Source of the DNA: Bacteroidales bacterium
GTDB lineage: Bacteria > Bacteroidota > Bacteroidia > Bacteroidales > UBA932
Direction of reading: 5' to 3'
Assembly: GCA_024402115.1 (NCBI GenBank)
Contig: JAKSJQ010000034.1
Span: forward strand, 1-20,364
Length of the DNA: 20,364 nt
A program made the translations under genes and the position numbers. The notes below the pieces were generated by a model. That model was not told the DNA's origin. It made no database searches and worked only from the letters and a program-made list of their open reading frames with translations. Positions within the stretch are counted from its first letter, which is position 1, and every line of letters begins with the position of its first letter. Shown piece by piece: positions 8,553 through 15,360 of this stretch.

Positions 8553-9194
8553 CTATGCAAGGAATTCCAGAATCTGGGACGGATCGGTGAAGTGGAATTC
8601 GGATGGGATTCCCTGCTGGCCGCGGCCGTTCCAATCGGCGAGGGCGAATTCGCAGGAGGCTGAATGGGCGCACTGGCAGTCGTGCATCGTATCACCTATA
8701 TATATGCACTCCTCCATGTCTATCTTCCTGCCGAGTTCCTTCTCTTTCAGCTCGATGTACTTCAGGATAGGGTCGGGATGGGGCTTGTGGCGCTCGCTGT
8801 CCTCGGCGCAGATGCTGTGGTCAAAATATTTCACCAGGGGCGCGAGGTGTACGTCCTTGTCGAACTCGAAACGGTTGCGGGAAGTCACGCAGCCTATGCT
8901 GTGTCCGGCAGAATGGATCTTCTCCAGGACCTCGGCGATTCCGTCGAAAGGACGCATCATATAGGAAAGGCGGATGAAGTTCTCTTCCCATACCTCTCCG
9001 AACTCGGCGGCGTCATGGTATCCGAGCAGGTTGCCGACCTTGTGGCTCGGGATTCCGAAATATCCGTATGCCTGGTCGTAGCTCATGTCCAGGTCCAGCA
9101 GCTGCTTTGCCGTGTCCATCATGGAAAGTACGCCGGTCTTCTCGGTGTCGATGATGGTTCCGTCGATGTCGAATATGAAAAAATGCTTGTTCAT
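8553..9194 (-). CDS. HAD-family phosphatase, phosphoglycolate phosphatase-like
   Basis: This 213-residue HAD-IA hydrolase shows all four motifs: I, FDIDGTIID, where the first Asp is the nucleophile; II, CVTSRN; III, the Lys in HKPHPDP; and IV, YIGDTMHD. A helical cap (about 18-85) matches the phosphoglycolate phosphatase/PpaX group. The substrate is probably a small phosphomonoester, but HAD specificity cannot be read from these motifs. ATG 9194 (MNKHFFIFDIDGT) is chosen because HAD proteins begin a few residues before motif I. An in-frame ATG at 9230 would add a basic 12-residue leader and overlap the TATCTTTC promoter-like element. The lipoprotein gene follows after 20 bases. Confidence 0.88.
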   Translation of the reverse strand: MNKHFFIFDIDGTIIDTEKTGVLSMMDTAKQLLDLDMSYDQAYGYFGIPSHKVGNLLGYHDAAEFGEVWEENFIRLSYMMRPFDGIAEVLEKIHSAGHSIGCVTSRNRFEFDKDVHLAPLVKYFDHSICAEDSERHKPHPDPILKYIELKEKELGRKIDMEECIYIGDTMHDCQCAHSASCEFALADWNGRGQQGIPSEFHFTDPSQILEFLA

Positions 9195-9199
9195 GGACC

Positions 9200-9207
9200 G
9201 AAAGATA
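9200..9207 (-). promoter_or_regulatory. Near-consensus -7 element (TATCTTTC) for the HAD gene, five bases before ATG
   Basis: The minus strand reads TATCTTTC-GGTCC-ATG. It differs from TAnnTTTG at the last base only. If ATG 9230 is used instead, this sequence is coding and the call falls. Confidence 0.4.
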
Positions 9208-9307
9208 CGAAGTTTCTTAATTTTTTTCATGCCTTGATTCGTTTTCTCCTATTGCGGCTAGCGATTGCCGGGAAAATGCTGGTATCGTCGTTTGCGATTG
9301 AGTTGTC

Positions 9308-9348
9308 TTTTGTCTATTGAAATCGGCGATAGTTGCTATAGAAACAAA
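9308..9348 (+). promoter_or_regulatory. Conserved operator-like box A upstream of the first 65-aa gene
   Basis: TTTTGTCTATTG (9308-9319) and GCTATAGAAACAAA (9335-9348) both recur upstream of the second 65-aa gene. Here 15 bases separate the two parts, against 2 in the second copy. CTATAG at 9336-9341 lies exactly 49 bases before TACCTTTG, the same as in the other copy. The CTAT/ATAG half-sites and position near -60 fit LysR-type operators, and a LysR gene is in the same unit. Binding is inferred. Confidence 0.6.
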
Positions 9349-9384
9349 CACGAACCAAAGCTGTTGCAAGTGTTGTGACCGATA

Positions 9385-9392
9385 TACCTTTG
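9385..9392 (+). promoter_or_regulatory. -7 promoter element (TACCTTTG) of the small protein-LysR-transporter operon
   Basis: TACCTTTG matches TAnnTTTG; TTG at 9364-9366 lies 18 bases upstream as a -33 candidate. The predicted leader is about 48 bases. It begins with CTGTCA-AACGA-TGACAG (9395-9411), a perfect 6-bp inverted repeat at the expected transcription start. Confidence 0.7.
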
Positions 9393-9444
9393 CACTGTCA
9401 AACGATGACAGATACAAGTTTAACATATTAAATTATTACACATC

Positions 9445-9642
9445 ATGAAAGCAATCATCATCATCGCAGCATGTCTTCTTCTCGCAGTAGTTCTCAGAAT
9501 CTTCGAGGCAGCAACCAGCCGTCGCATGAAGAGCGTTGGGGCTAAGTCAAACAAGAACGCCAAGAACATTGCAACCATCGACATCAATGACCCTAAGTCA
9601 ATCAAGGAGGGTCTTGCACACTATAAGGATCTTGATGACTAA
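9445..9642 (+). CDS. Small single-span membrane protein, copy 1
   Basis: This 65-residue protein has an N-terminal hydrophobic segment (about 3-17, IIIIAACLLLAVVL) followed by a short soluble tail (SRRMKSVGAKSNK ... SIKEGLAHYKDLDD). I do not recognise the family. A second 65-residue protein at 12156-12353 is a clear paralogue: 30 of 65 positions are identical without gaps, including the first nine residues and the final YKD. The tail is probably cytoplasmic or periplasmic; the basic residues after the segment (R18, R26, R27, K29) suggest an N-out, C-in orientation. It is 17 bases before the LysR gene and probably co-transcribed with LysR and the transporter. It may be a small partner of the transporter, which is an inference from position only. 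Confidence 0.8.
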   Translation: MKAIIIIAACLLLAVVLRIFEAATSRRMKSVGAKSNKNAKNIATIDINDPKSIKEGLAHYKDLDD

Positions 9643-9659
9643 TATAAAAGGGCTTACAG

Positions 9660-10565
9660 ATGGAACTCAGACAGCTCAGATACTTTGTGAAGACGGCGGA
9701 GACGCTTAATTTCTCCGAAGCCTCACGACAGCTTTTCATCACGCAGAGCACTCTCTCCCAGCAGATCCGTCAGCTCGAGGAAGAGCTGGGAGTGGAGTTG
9801 TTCCAGAGGGACAGCCACAGCGTGAATCTCACTGAGTGCGGTCAGCATCTCCTTCCCAATGCCAAGAGGACGCTTCAGGACGCGGATTCCTGCTTCACGA
9901 AGATCAACGACCTCAAGGAAATGCTCTCCGGTGAGCTCAACATCGGTATCACATATTCCTTTGCTCCCATCCTTTCGGAGGCGGTGAGGGATTTCACCAG
10001 ACAGTATCCGGGCGTGAAACTCAATGTTTTCTGCCGAAATATGGAGAATCTTCTCGACAAGCTTAAGCGCATGGAGGTTGATTTCGTCCTTTGTTTCACG
10101 CCTATGGTACTGGACGGCGAAATCGAGTCGCACAGGCTCTTCGACGACCAGCTCTGCGCTGTCATGAGGGAGGATCATCCTCTCGCAGACAGGGATGCCC
10201 TGAGCATTGAAGACCTTATGGGACAGAGGATTGCGATGCCGGACAAGGAGACTCAGGCAAGGAATGCCTTCGACCGTTGCTTCCCTGGTGCCGACGAGAA
10301 ACTCAACACCAATCTCGAGATCACCTCGGTAAGCATATTGCTTGACCTGGTCAGGGAGAACCAGATGGTTACCTTCCTCTCAGAGGCAGCGCTCTATCAG
10401 TCCGACGGCCTCAAGGCCATCCCTCTCGATTCTCCTATGACCAAGATGGAGGGCTGTATCCACGCCCTCAAGAAGGTCTATCGCAAGAGGGCGGCAGAAG
10501 AATTCATCAAGATACTCAGTCAGTCCAACGCCGTAATGGCCAGGGCTAATAAATGGTTGAAATAA
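9660..10565 (+). CDS. LysR-type transcriptional regulator
   Basis: This 301-residue protein has the LysR winged helix at 1-60 ([22 protein letters not shown], then [18 protein letters not shown]) and a two-lobed periplasmic-binding-type effector domain (about 90-295) beginning [17 protein letters not shown]. Length is normal. Its effector is unknown. It lacks the paired redox cysteines expected of OxyR. It lies between the first small-protein gene and the transporter, and its stop is within the transporter start region, so it probably regulates this operon, itself included, through box A and the second small gene through box B. LysR proteins bind T-N11-A palindromes near -65; box B contains one. 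Confidence 0.93.
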   Translation: MELRQLRYFVKTAETLNFSEASRQLFITQSTLSQQIRQLEEELGVELFQRDSHSVNLTECGQHLLPNAKRTLQDADSCFTKINDLKEMLSGELNIGITYSFAPILSEAVRDFTRQYPGVKLNVFCRNMENLLDKLKRMEVDFVLCFTPMVLDGEIESHRLFDDQLCAVMREDHPLADRDALSIEDLMGQRIAMPDKETQARNAFDRCFPGADEKLNTNLEITSVSILLDLVRENQMVTFLSEAALYQSDGLKAIPLDSPMTKMEGCIHALKKVYRKRAAEEFIKILSQSNAVMARANKWLK

Positions 10566-11965
10566 TGTCTATAGGATTATCTATCATAGTGCTCAGCGCA
10601 GTGATCGCGCTGGGAAAGATACTGGGACGATACAAGCTCTTCGGCATCTCGCTCGGAGTGACATGGATACTTTTCGTGGGTATCGTCTTCTCTCATTTCG
10701 GATATAACCTGGATCCCCAGATTCTCCATTTCATGAAGGAATTCGGACTCATACTCTTCGTATATTCGATTGGTATGCAGGTGGGTCCAAGCTTCTTCTC
10801 GAGCTTCCGCGCCGGCGGAGTAAAGCTCAATCTACTTGCGACCCTCGTGGTGCTTTCGGGCGTAGCCGTCACGGTGCTCCTGGTGAAGCTGACCGGCACT
10901 GATGCGCCGACGATGGTGGGAGTGATGTCGGGAGCCGTGACCAATACACCTGGCCTTGGTGCTGCCCAGCAGGCATTTACCGATGCCACAGGTGCAGGTT
11001 CTCCGACTATCGCGCTCGGCTATGCTGTCGCTTACCCTCTCGGCGTGGTGGGCTGTATACTGTCGTTCATCCTTCTCAAGGCCATATTCTACAGGAATGA
11101 GGCCCCTATGGTTAAGGCGTCGGAGTCTGTCGCAAAGGGCGGCAAGGCGATCGTGGCGCAGCATGAGGGCGCGAAGATGGTCCAGAAGAAGATCATCGTC
11201 TCGAAGAGAAAGATCAACGGAATGACCCTCGCGAAACTCGAATTCGAGAAATACCTCGGTGTCAACATAATAATGATACGTCGTGCAGGCATCGAGATCT
11301 CAGCAAAGCCAGAAACCGTACTTCAGCTCGGAGATGTCGTGACAGTAGTCGGAAGCGAGCCTTCTGTGGACGCCATCACCCAGGTACTGGGCAATTCCCT
11401 GAAGAAACTCGACAGTCCTAACCTAATCTCCATATTCGCCGGAATCGGCCTTGGATGTGCCCTGGGAATGATTCCTTTCCACTTTCCTGGCATTCCTCAG
11501 CCTGTGAAGCTCGGCCTGGCCGGCGGCCCTCTCATCGTGTCCATCCTGATCAGCTGCTTCGGACCTCGCCTTAAGGTCGTCACCTATACGACCACCGGAG
11601 CGAACCTGATGATACGTGAGATTGGAATCTCCCTCTTCCTGGCCTGCGTGGGCCTCGAGGCCGGCAACGGATTCGTGGACACCATCGTGAACAAGGGTGG
11701 ATATGTATGGATCGCCTATGGTGCAATGATCACCGTCCTTCCGCTTCTCTTCTGCGGATTCATCGGAAAGGTGTTCATGAAGATAAGATATAATACTCTC
11801 ATCGGAGTGCTTGCCGGTTCGAGCACCAACCCACCTGCGCTGGCCTTCGCCGGCGAGCAGGACAAGAACAGCGACGAGGCCGCAGTGGGCTACGCGACCG
11901 TCTATCCGCTGACAATGTTTCTGCGTGTGTTGGCTGCCCAGATGATGGTGCTGCTCATGATGTGA
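10553..11965 (+). CDS. AspT/YidE-family putative transporter
   Basis: This 470-residue membrane protein has two related membrane halves. Each carries the same pair of motifs: TNTPGL (130-135) and GYAVAYPL (156-163) in the first, STNPPAL (424-430) and GYATVYPL (446-453) in the second. That internal duplication marks the AspT/YidE transporter family. Between them lies one TrkA-C (RCK-C) domain at about 212-285 ([12 protein letters not shown] ... [17 protein letters not shown]). Family members such as YidE are about 550 residues with two such domains. Substrate is unknown; AspT exchanges aspartate and alanine. The start at 10553 overlaps lysR by 13 bases; ATG 10565 ([10 protein letters not shown]), overlapping the lysR stop as TAATG, is an equally good start. 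A terminator follows. Confidence 0.88.
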   Translation: MVEIMSIGLSIIVLSAVIALGKILGRYKLFGISLGVTWILFVGIVFSHFGYNLDPQILHFMKEFGLILFVYSIGMQVGPSFFSSFRAGGVKLNLLATLVVLSGVAVTVLLVKLTGTDAPTMVGVMSGAVTNTPGLGAAQQAFTDATGAGSPTIALGYAVAYPLGVVGCILSFILLKAIFYRNEAPMVKASESVAKGGKAIVAQHEGAKMVQKKIIVSKRKINGMTLAKLEFEKYLGVNIIMIRRAGIEISAKPETVLQLGDVVTVVGSEPSVDAITQVLGNSLKKLDSPNLISIFAGIGLGCALGMIPFHFPGIPQPVKLGLAGGPLIVSILISCFGPRLKVVTYTTTGANLMIREIGISLFLACVGLEAGNGFVDTIVNKGGYVWIAYGAMITVLPLLFCGFIGKVFMKIRYNTLIGVLAGSSTNPPALAFAGEQDKNSDEAAVGYATVYPLTMFLRVLAAQMMVLLMM

Positions 11966-11991
11966 CGATAGTCATGATTGGTCGTGACGAT

Positions 11992-12017
11992 GGCAGGGTG
12001 ACTCCCTGCCTTTTTTT
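11992..12017 (+). terminator. Intrinsic terminator after the transporter gene
   Basis: GGCAGGG (11992-11998), loop TGACT, CCCTGCC (12004-12010) and seven T. The T-run overlaps the start of box B at 12014. Confidence 0.85.
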
Positions 12018-12041
12018 GTCTATTGCCGCTATAGAAACAAA
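12014..12041 (+). promoter_or_regulatory. Conserved operator-like box B upstream of the second 65-aa gene
   Basis: TTTTGTCTATTG, two bases, then GCTATAGAAACAAA. It contains CTAT-N7-ATAG (12020-12034), a T-N11-A palindrome of the LysR type centred about 64 bases upstream of the predicted transcription start. It shares both blocks with box A and the exact 49-base spacing from CTATAG to TACCTTTG. Confidence 0.62.
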
Positions 12042-12077
12042 GAGTTGCAAATGATTTCCCAGCCCTTGGATGCTCCA

Positions 12078-12085
12078 TACCTTTG
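12078..12085 (+). promoter_or_regulatory. -7 promoter element (TACCTTTG) of the second 65-aa gene
   Basis: TACCTTTG and the next 20 bases match the copy at 9385 in 25 of 28 positions. A weak TTTC (12055-12058) is the only -33 candidate, consistent with activator dependence. The leader has a shorter inverted repeat TGTC-N7-GACA (12089-12103) in the same place as the 6-bp repeat of copy 1. Confidence 0.7.
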
Positions 12086-12155
12086 CAATGTCAAACAACG
12101 ACAGACAACACGAAACAACAAACAACTAAGTTCAACTTTATAAAACATCAACATC

Positions 12156-12353
12156 ATGAAAGCAATCATCATCATCGCAGCAGTTCTCGTTCTCGTAGCA
12201 GCAGTAAGAATCTATGACTACGTATCATCTTCACGCATCAACAGCGTAGGTGACCGCGCCAATGCGAAGTCAAGCTCTATGGCAAAGTTCGACATCTCTG
12301 ACAAGGAGAGTGTCAAGGAGCTTGTGAACAACTACAAGGACATGATCGACTAA
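12156..12353 (+). CDS. Small single-span membrane protein, copy 2
   Basis: This 65-residue paralogue of the protein at 9445-9642 has a hydrophobic N-terminal segment (about 3-17, AIIIIAAVLVLVAAV) and a polar tail ending VNNYKDMID. The first 27 coding bases are identical in the two genes although the rest has diverged (30 of 65 residues shared), so the start region is either under nucleotide-level constraint or copied together with the promoter. Function is unknown and I know no named family. The gene stands alone between two terminators with its own promoter and box B, so it can be made without the LysR-transporter transcript. There is no Shine-Dalgarno; the leader is A-rich, as is usual in Bacteroidota. 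Confidence 0.8.
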   Translation: MKAIIIIAAVLVLVAAVRIYDYVSSSRINSVGDRANAKSSSMAKFDISDKESVKELVNNYKDMID

Positions 12354-12377
12354 GACCTTAAAGGTGTGCAACTTAAG

Positions 12378-12405
12378 GAAGTCGGCTCTCTGGGCCGGCT
12401 TCTTT
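12378..12405 (+). terminator. Intrinsic terminator after the second 65-aa gene
   Basis: GAAGTCGGC (12378-12386), seven-base loop, GCCGGCTTC (12394-12402) with one wobble pair, followed by TTT. The short T-run makes it weaker than the others here. Confidence 0.6.
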
Positions 12406-12497
12406 CGTAGACGGCAAATCGTGAGCAAAAAGGTGACAATAGGATAGAATTGTTATCTAATTGTACGATATTACAAGGTAATTGTTAATAATAGTGC

Positions 12498-12505
12498 TAT
12501 TTTTG
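12498..12505 (+). promoter_or_regulatory. -7 promoter element (TATTTTTG) for proC
   Basis: TATTTTTG matches TAnnTTTG and lies 30 bases before the proC ATG in an AT-rich stretch (12425-12535). No clear -33 element is seen. Confidence 0.6.
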
Positions 12506-12535
12506 CCGTCCAATTCTTAAAAGTTATAGAGAGAA

Positions 12536-13318
12536 ATGAAAGTAACTATCATCGGAGCCGGCAACATGGGCGGTGCAGCTGCCATCGGTATTGCCAAGGC
12601 TGGTCACATTGCTGCATCTGATATTACTATCACCTGCCCATTCCCTAATCTCCTCACCAGGTATCAGGAGCTCGGAATGAATACCAACACTGACAACAAG
12701 GAAGGTATCAAGGACGCTGACGTGGTAATCATCGTAGTAAAGCCATGGGTGGTTCCTGCAGTAGCCAAGGAGATCGCTCCGGTCCTCGATTTCGAGAAGC
12801 AGGTCGTTGCCTGCATGGCGCCTGGCGTCAAGGAAGAGGAACTCGTAGAGAGCTTAAAGCATGAGGGTAATGTCCCTGCAATCTCATATGTAATCCCTAA
12901 CATCGCCATAGAGTTCTGCGAGAGCATGAACTTCATCGCACCTGTAACCGCTAAGCCAGAGCATATCGCAGTTCTCGAGAAGATGCTCGAGGGAACCGGT
13001 ACCTCACTCGTGGTAGAGCCTCATCAGCTCCAGGCTGGTACTTGCCTCGCATCTTGCGGTATCGCATACGCTCTCCGCTATGTCCATGCAGCATCTCAGG
13101 GTGGTACCGAGCTCGGTATGTTCCCTTCAGACGCAGTGAAGATCGTTACCCAGACCATGCAGGGTGCCGTATCTCTCCTCAGGAACACCGGCGCTCACCC
13201 AGAGGCTCAGATCGATAAGGTCACCACAGCAGGTGGTATGACAATTAAAGGCCTCAACGCAATGGAAGAGGCCGGATTCACAGCTTCAGTCATCAAGGGT
13301 CTGAAGGCTGGTATTTAA
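12536..13318 (+). CDS. proC: Pyrroline-5-carboxylate reductase
   Basis: This 260-residue enzyme reduces pyrroline-5-carboxylate to proline with NAD(P)H, the last step of proline synthesis. The Rossmann dinucleotide loop is at the N-terminus (IIGAGNMGGAAA); VIIVVKPW follows the nucleotide domain; the C-terminal dimerisation helices carry the family signature HPEAQIDKVTTAGGMT and the segment IKGLNAMEEAGF. Length is typical (260-280). It is a single-gene unit after the small-protein terminator, with its own TATTTTTG promoter, and converges on the sigma operon with only 9 bases between the stops. Codon choice is regular (GGT, CTC, AAG), suggesting good expression. Confidence 0.95.
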   Translation: MKVTIIGAGNMGGAAAIGIAKAGHIAASDITITCPFPNLLTRYQELGMNTNTDNKEGIKDADVVIIVVKPWVVPAVAKEIAPVLDFEKQVVACMAPGVKEEELVESLKHEGNVPAISYVIPNIAIEFCESMNFIAPVTAKPEHIAVLEKMLEGTGTSLVVEPHQLQAGTCLASCGIAYALRYVHAASQGGTELGMFPSDAVKIVTQTMQGAVSLLRNTGAHPEAQIDKVTTAGGMTIKGLNAMEEAGFTASVIKGLKAGI

Positions 13319-13327
13319 TTAGATTTT

Positions 13328-13921
13328 CTAGTCGTCAGCTTCGCCGAGAGAGATAAGAATCTCATCGCAGGTGTCGACTACCTTACGGTGCATCCTGTAT
13401 CCCAGGAATCCACCGAATATTCCGCCGATCAACATACCTCCGACAAGTCCTATCGCATAGGCTGCGTCGGGGGTTTTCATTATCATCTCGGCAGCACACC
13501 ACCCGAACCATACGATGATCATCGGGATTGCGATCTTGAACCAGTCGCGATATTCCTTCTTCAGTTTCTTGATCTGCTTTGCGCACTCGAGCAGACTGCC
13601 TGTGCTAGCAGTATTTGATTTCACCCTGTTGTGCATTACTGCGGTGCATGAGGCGCAGAAGATGAGCATTGCGATGGTCGCACCGATGAAATACCAGCTG
13701 AGACCTAATTGATAGAATACAAACGCGCAGTATGGGGCTCCGATGATGCCGATCGCGATGCTGAGTATGCCCTTTCTCTGGATGGTAGAGATCCTGCTGG
13801 AAGTTGCGCTCCTGAGAATCCTGTCGTTGATTATTTCCTCGTTCGCAAGCATCTGCTTGAGCGCACTGATCTGCTCTCGCATATCCTCCATCTCGAGGTT
13901 TGTGATATCCTTGTGCTCCAT
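13328..13921 (-). CDS. Four-span membrane protein with N-terminal coiled coil, possible anti-sigma partner
   Basis: This 197-residue protein begins with a charged helical stretch (about 1-48, EMEDMREQISALKQMLANEE) likely to form a coiled coil in the cytoplasm, followed by four probable membrane spans: near 52-73, 76-95, a third after the charged KKLKKEYRDW, and a glycine-rich one (GLVGGMLIGGIFGGFLG). I do not recognise the family. It starts only 2 bases after the sigma factor stop, so the two are co-transcribed. Membrane proteins directly downstream of ECF sigma genes are often their anti-sigma factors; here there is no zinc-binding HxxxCxxC motif and the role is inferred from position only. 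Confidence 0.78.
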   Translation of the reverse strand: MEHKDITNLEMEDMREQISALKQMLANEEIINDRILRSATSSRISTIQRKGILSIAIGIIGAPYCAFVFYQLGLSWYFIGATIAMLIFCASCTAVMHNRVKSNTASTGSLLECAKQIKKLKKEYRDWFKIAIPMIIVWFGWCAAEMIMKTPDAAYAIGLVGGMLIGGIFGGFLGYRMHRKVVDTCDEILISLGEADD

Positions 13922-13923
13922 GA

Positions 13924-14412
13924 TTATTCTTCGTTTTTGGTTGACATTGCCTTGAGCTGCTCTCTGATCCTGAACAGCTTTACACCTACGTTCTTCGCGC
14001 TGATGCCGACGATGGCTCCGATCTCCTCATAGCTGATGTCCTCAAGCCAGAGAAGAACGATAGCTCGGTCGATGACATCGAGCTTGTGGATTCTCTCGTG
14101 CAGTTTCTGTACCTGCTTCGATCCTTCACCCTCATCGGTGAAGAGGTCAATTCCCATAGAGAGCGGAACCTTCTCGCCTGCCTTCTTCTTCTTTCTCTCA
14201 GCAGAGATGCAGGTGTTGAGGCTGATACGCCATATCCAGGTGTCTACGCTGGATTCTCCACGGAATGAATCGAAACCTTTCCACATATTGATAAGGATGT
14301 CCTGGAAGAGGTCGTTGACCTCGTCCGAATCCTTGGAGAACATGTAGCAGACCGTGTAGATCGTGCTCTTGTGTTCCTTGACGATACGTGCAAATTCCTG
14401 TTCGCTGTTCAT
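13924..14412 (-). CDS. ECF-type RNA polymerase sigma factor
   Basis: This 162-residue sigma-70 family protein has region 2 at about 13-75 (IYTVCYMFSKDSDEVNDLFQ, then DILINMWKGFDSFRGE and TWIWRISLN) and region 4 at about 108-155 with the helix-turn-helix SYEEIGAIVGISAKNVGVKL. Regions 1.2 and 3 are absent, as in ECF factors. It directs polymerase to a specific regulon, probably in response to an envelope or membrane signal, given that a PspC-domain protein precedes it and a membrane protein follows 2 bases later. It is not a SusC/D-type extracytoplasmic pair: no FecR-like gene is present. Its own target promoter is unknown. Confidence 0.92.
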   Translation of the reverse strand: MNSEQEFARIVKEHKSTIYTVCYMFSKDSDEVNDLFQDILINMWKGFDSFRGESSVDTWIWRISLNTCISAERKKKKAGEKVPLSMGIDLFTDEGEGSKQVQKLHERIHKLDVIDRAIVLLWLEDISYEEIGAIVGISAKNVGVKLFRIREQLKAMSTKNEE

Positions 14413-14456
14413 TTTCTTCGTGTGGCCGCTTCAGGCGGTGGATGCGTTTTGAATAA

Positions 14457-14657
14457 TTACTGGATGTAGATGTCCGGACGTGCTGGGATGATGATGGCTG
14501 CGATGAGGTATGCGAAGAAGCCTGCTCCTACGCAGAAGAATGCCACGAGCCATGCGAGCCTGATGATGGTTGGGTCGATATCGAAATAGTCGGCGATTCC
14601 GGTACATACGCCGGCGATCATCTTACCTTCAGGAATGCGATAAATTCTCTTTGCCAT
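14457..14657 (-). CDS. Small PspC-domain membrane protein
   Basis: This 66-residue protein is essentially a single PspC domain: the N-terminal RIYRIPEGKMIAGVCTGIADYF and DPTIIRLAWLV, then a hydrophobic span (about 36-58, LVAFFCVGAGFFAYLIAAII) and the closing IPARP. PspC in enterobacteria is a membrane sensor of the phage-shock response; short stand-alone domains are common in Bacteroidota and of unclear role. It lies 44 bases before the sigma gene, so the three genes probably form one operon: PspC, sigma, membrane protein. That suggests a membrane-stress circuit, which is inference. Confidence 0.9.
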   Translation of the reverse strand: MAKRIYRIPEGKMIAGVCTGIADYFDIDPTIIRLAWLVAFFCVGAGFFAYLIAAIIIPARPDIYIQ

Positions 14658-14711
14658 AGTTTCTTGTTTTTAATGTTTGCTCTTTAGACGAAAGAAAGCA
14701 CCCATTTATTA

Positions 14712-14729
14712 CAAAGATTGTGAAAAATA
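14712..14729 (-). promoter_or_regulatory. Possible promoter of the PspC-sigma operon
   Basis: On the minus strand TATTTTTC (14729-14722) and AATCTTTG (14719-14712) each miss TAnnTTTG by one base. Either could serve; the region lies just after the apt terminator. Confidence 0.3.
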
Positions 14730-14731
14730 TC

Positions 14732-14765
14732 GAAAAAAAGACGTCATCGGCTTTCCGGTGACGTC
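14732..14765 (-). terminator. Intrinsic terminator of the hisS-apt operon
   Basis: On the minus strand GACGTCACCGG-AAAG-CCGATGACGTC forms an 11-position stem with one mismatch, followed by seven T (14739-14733). It lies 22 bases after the apt stop. Confidence 0.85.
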
Positions 14766-14786
14766 TCTATGGCTTTGGGATACATT

Positions 14787-15356
14787 CTATATATGGATGA
14801 TCGAAGCAACCGGAGCGATAGGCTCGAGCTTTTCCTTTCCGGCGAGCTCATCGATCTCGACGACGAATACGAACTTGGTCACCTTGACTCCGTAGGTCTT
14901 GCCGTCCTTGACGATCTTGAGCTTGTTCATGGCCTCTGCGATACCTGCAGCGGTGCCTCCTGTTGCGAGTACATCGTCGAGAAGGTTGATCTCGAAGACG
15001 TCTCCGTTAGGCTCGCCGGCAGCTATGTCGGAGATTCGGAAGGTTACGAGGTCCTCGCCGTACTCTTTCTTGATGGCGACCTTCTGGAGGTCGTCAGAAG
15101 CGAATGGAAGCTTGTCCTTCTTCCTGATCGGAACGACGTTGCATACCTTGCTGGAAGGGTCGAGAAGGAGAGGCGCTCCGAAGAAGAAGCCTCTGGCCTC
15201 CACGTTTGCTACGGTGGTGGCGGTCACTTCCTCATTCACCTTGTCCATGAGGCTGCGGAAAGTGTCCCTGCCCTGGATGAGCGGGATTATGTCCACGAAA
15301 TTGATGCCTGGTTTTGGAAAGTCCTTGTAGAACTTAAGCTTGTCTGCGAGATTCAT
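14787..15356 (-). CDS. apt: Adenine phosphoribosyltransferase
   Basis: This 189-residue protein converts adenine and PRPP to AMP in purine salvage. Visible family signatures: FPKPGINFVDIIPL near the N-terminus, VEARGFFFGAPL, VPIRKKDKLP, KEYGEDLVTF, and the PRPP-binding loop LLDDVLATGGTAAG (about 128-141) with the acidic pair and TGGT. It is slightly longer than the usual 170-183 because of a short insertion (KIVKDGKTYGVKV) after the PRPP loop. It starts 4 bases after the hisS stop and is co-transcribed. The next feature downstream is a strong terminator. Confidence 0.93.
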   Translation of the reverse strand: MNLADKLKFYKDFPKPGINFVDIIPLIQGRDTFRSLMDKVNEEVTATTVANVEARGFFFGAPLLLDPSSKVCNVVPIRKKDKLPFASDDLQKVAIKKEYGEDLVTFRISDIAAGEPNGDVFEINLLDDVLATGGTAAGIAEAMNKLKIVKDGKTYGVKVTKFVFVVEIDELAGKEKLEPIAPVASIIHI

Positions 15357-15360
15357 CTTG

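Noticed and set aside
8533..8673. 47-residue N-terminal extension of the TolB-like lipoprotein
   Set aside because: It overlaps the HAD gene, has no signal sequence and would bury the lipobox; MRLPKSISLL at 8532 is a normal lipoprotein start.
9308..9348. OxyR-type operator reading of the ATAG/CTAT half-sites
   Set aside because: The adjacent LysR protein lacks the OxyR cysteine pair, and the half-site spacing differs from the OxyR tetrad.
10565..10590. CTATAG and CTATCATAG motifs at the transporter start resembling box A/B half-sites
   Set aside because: They are coding sequence, lack the flanking GAAACAAA and are not placed relative to a TAnnTTTG element.
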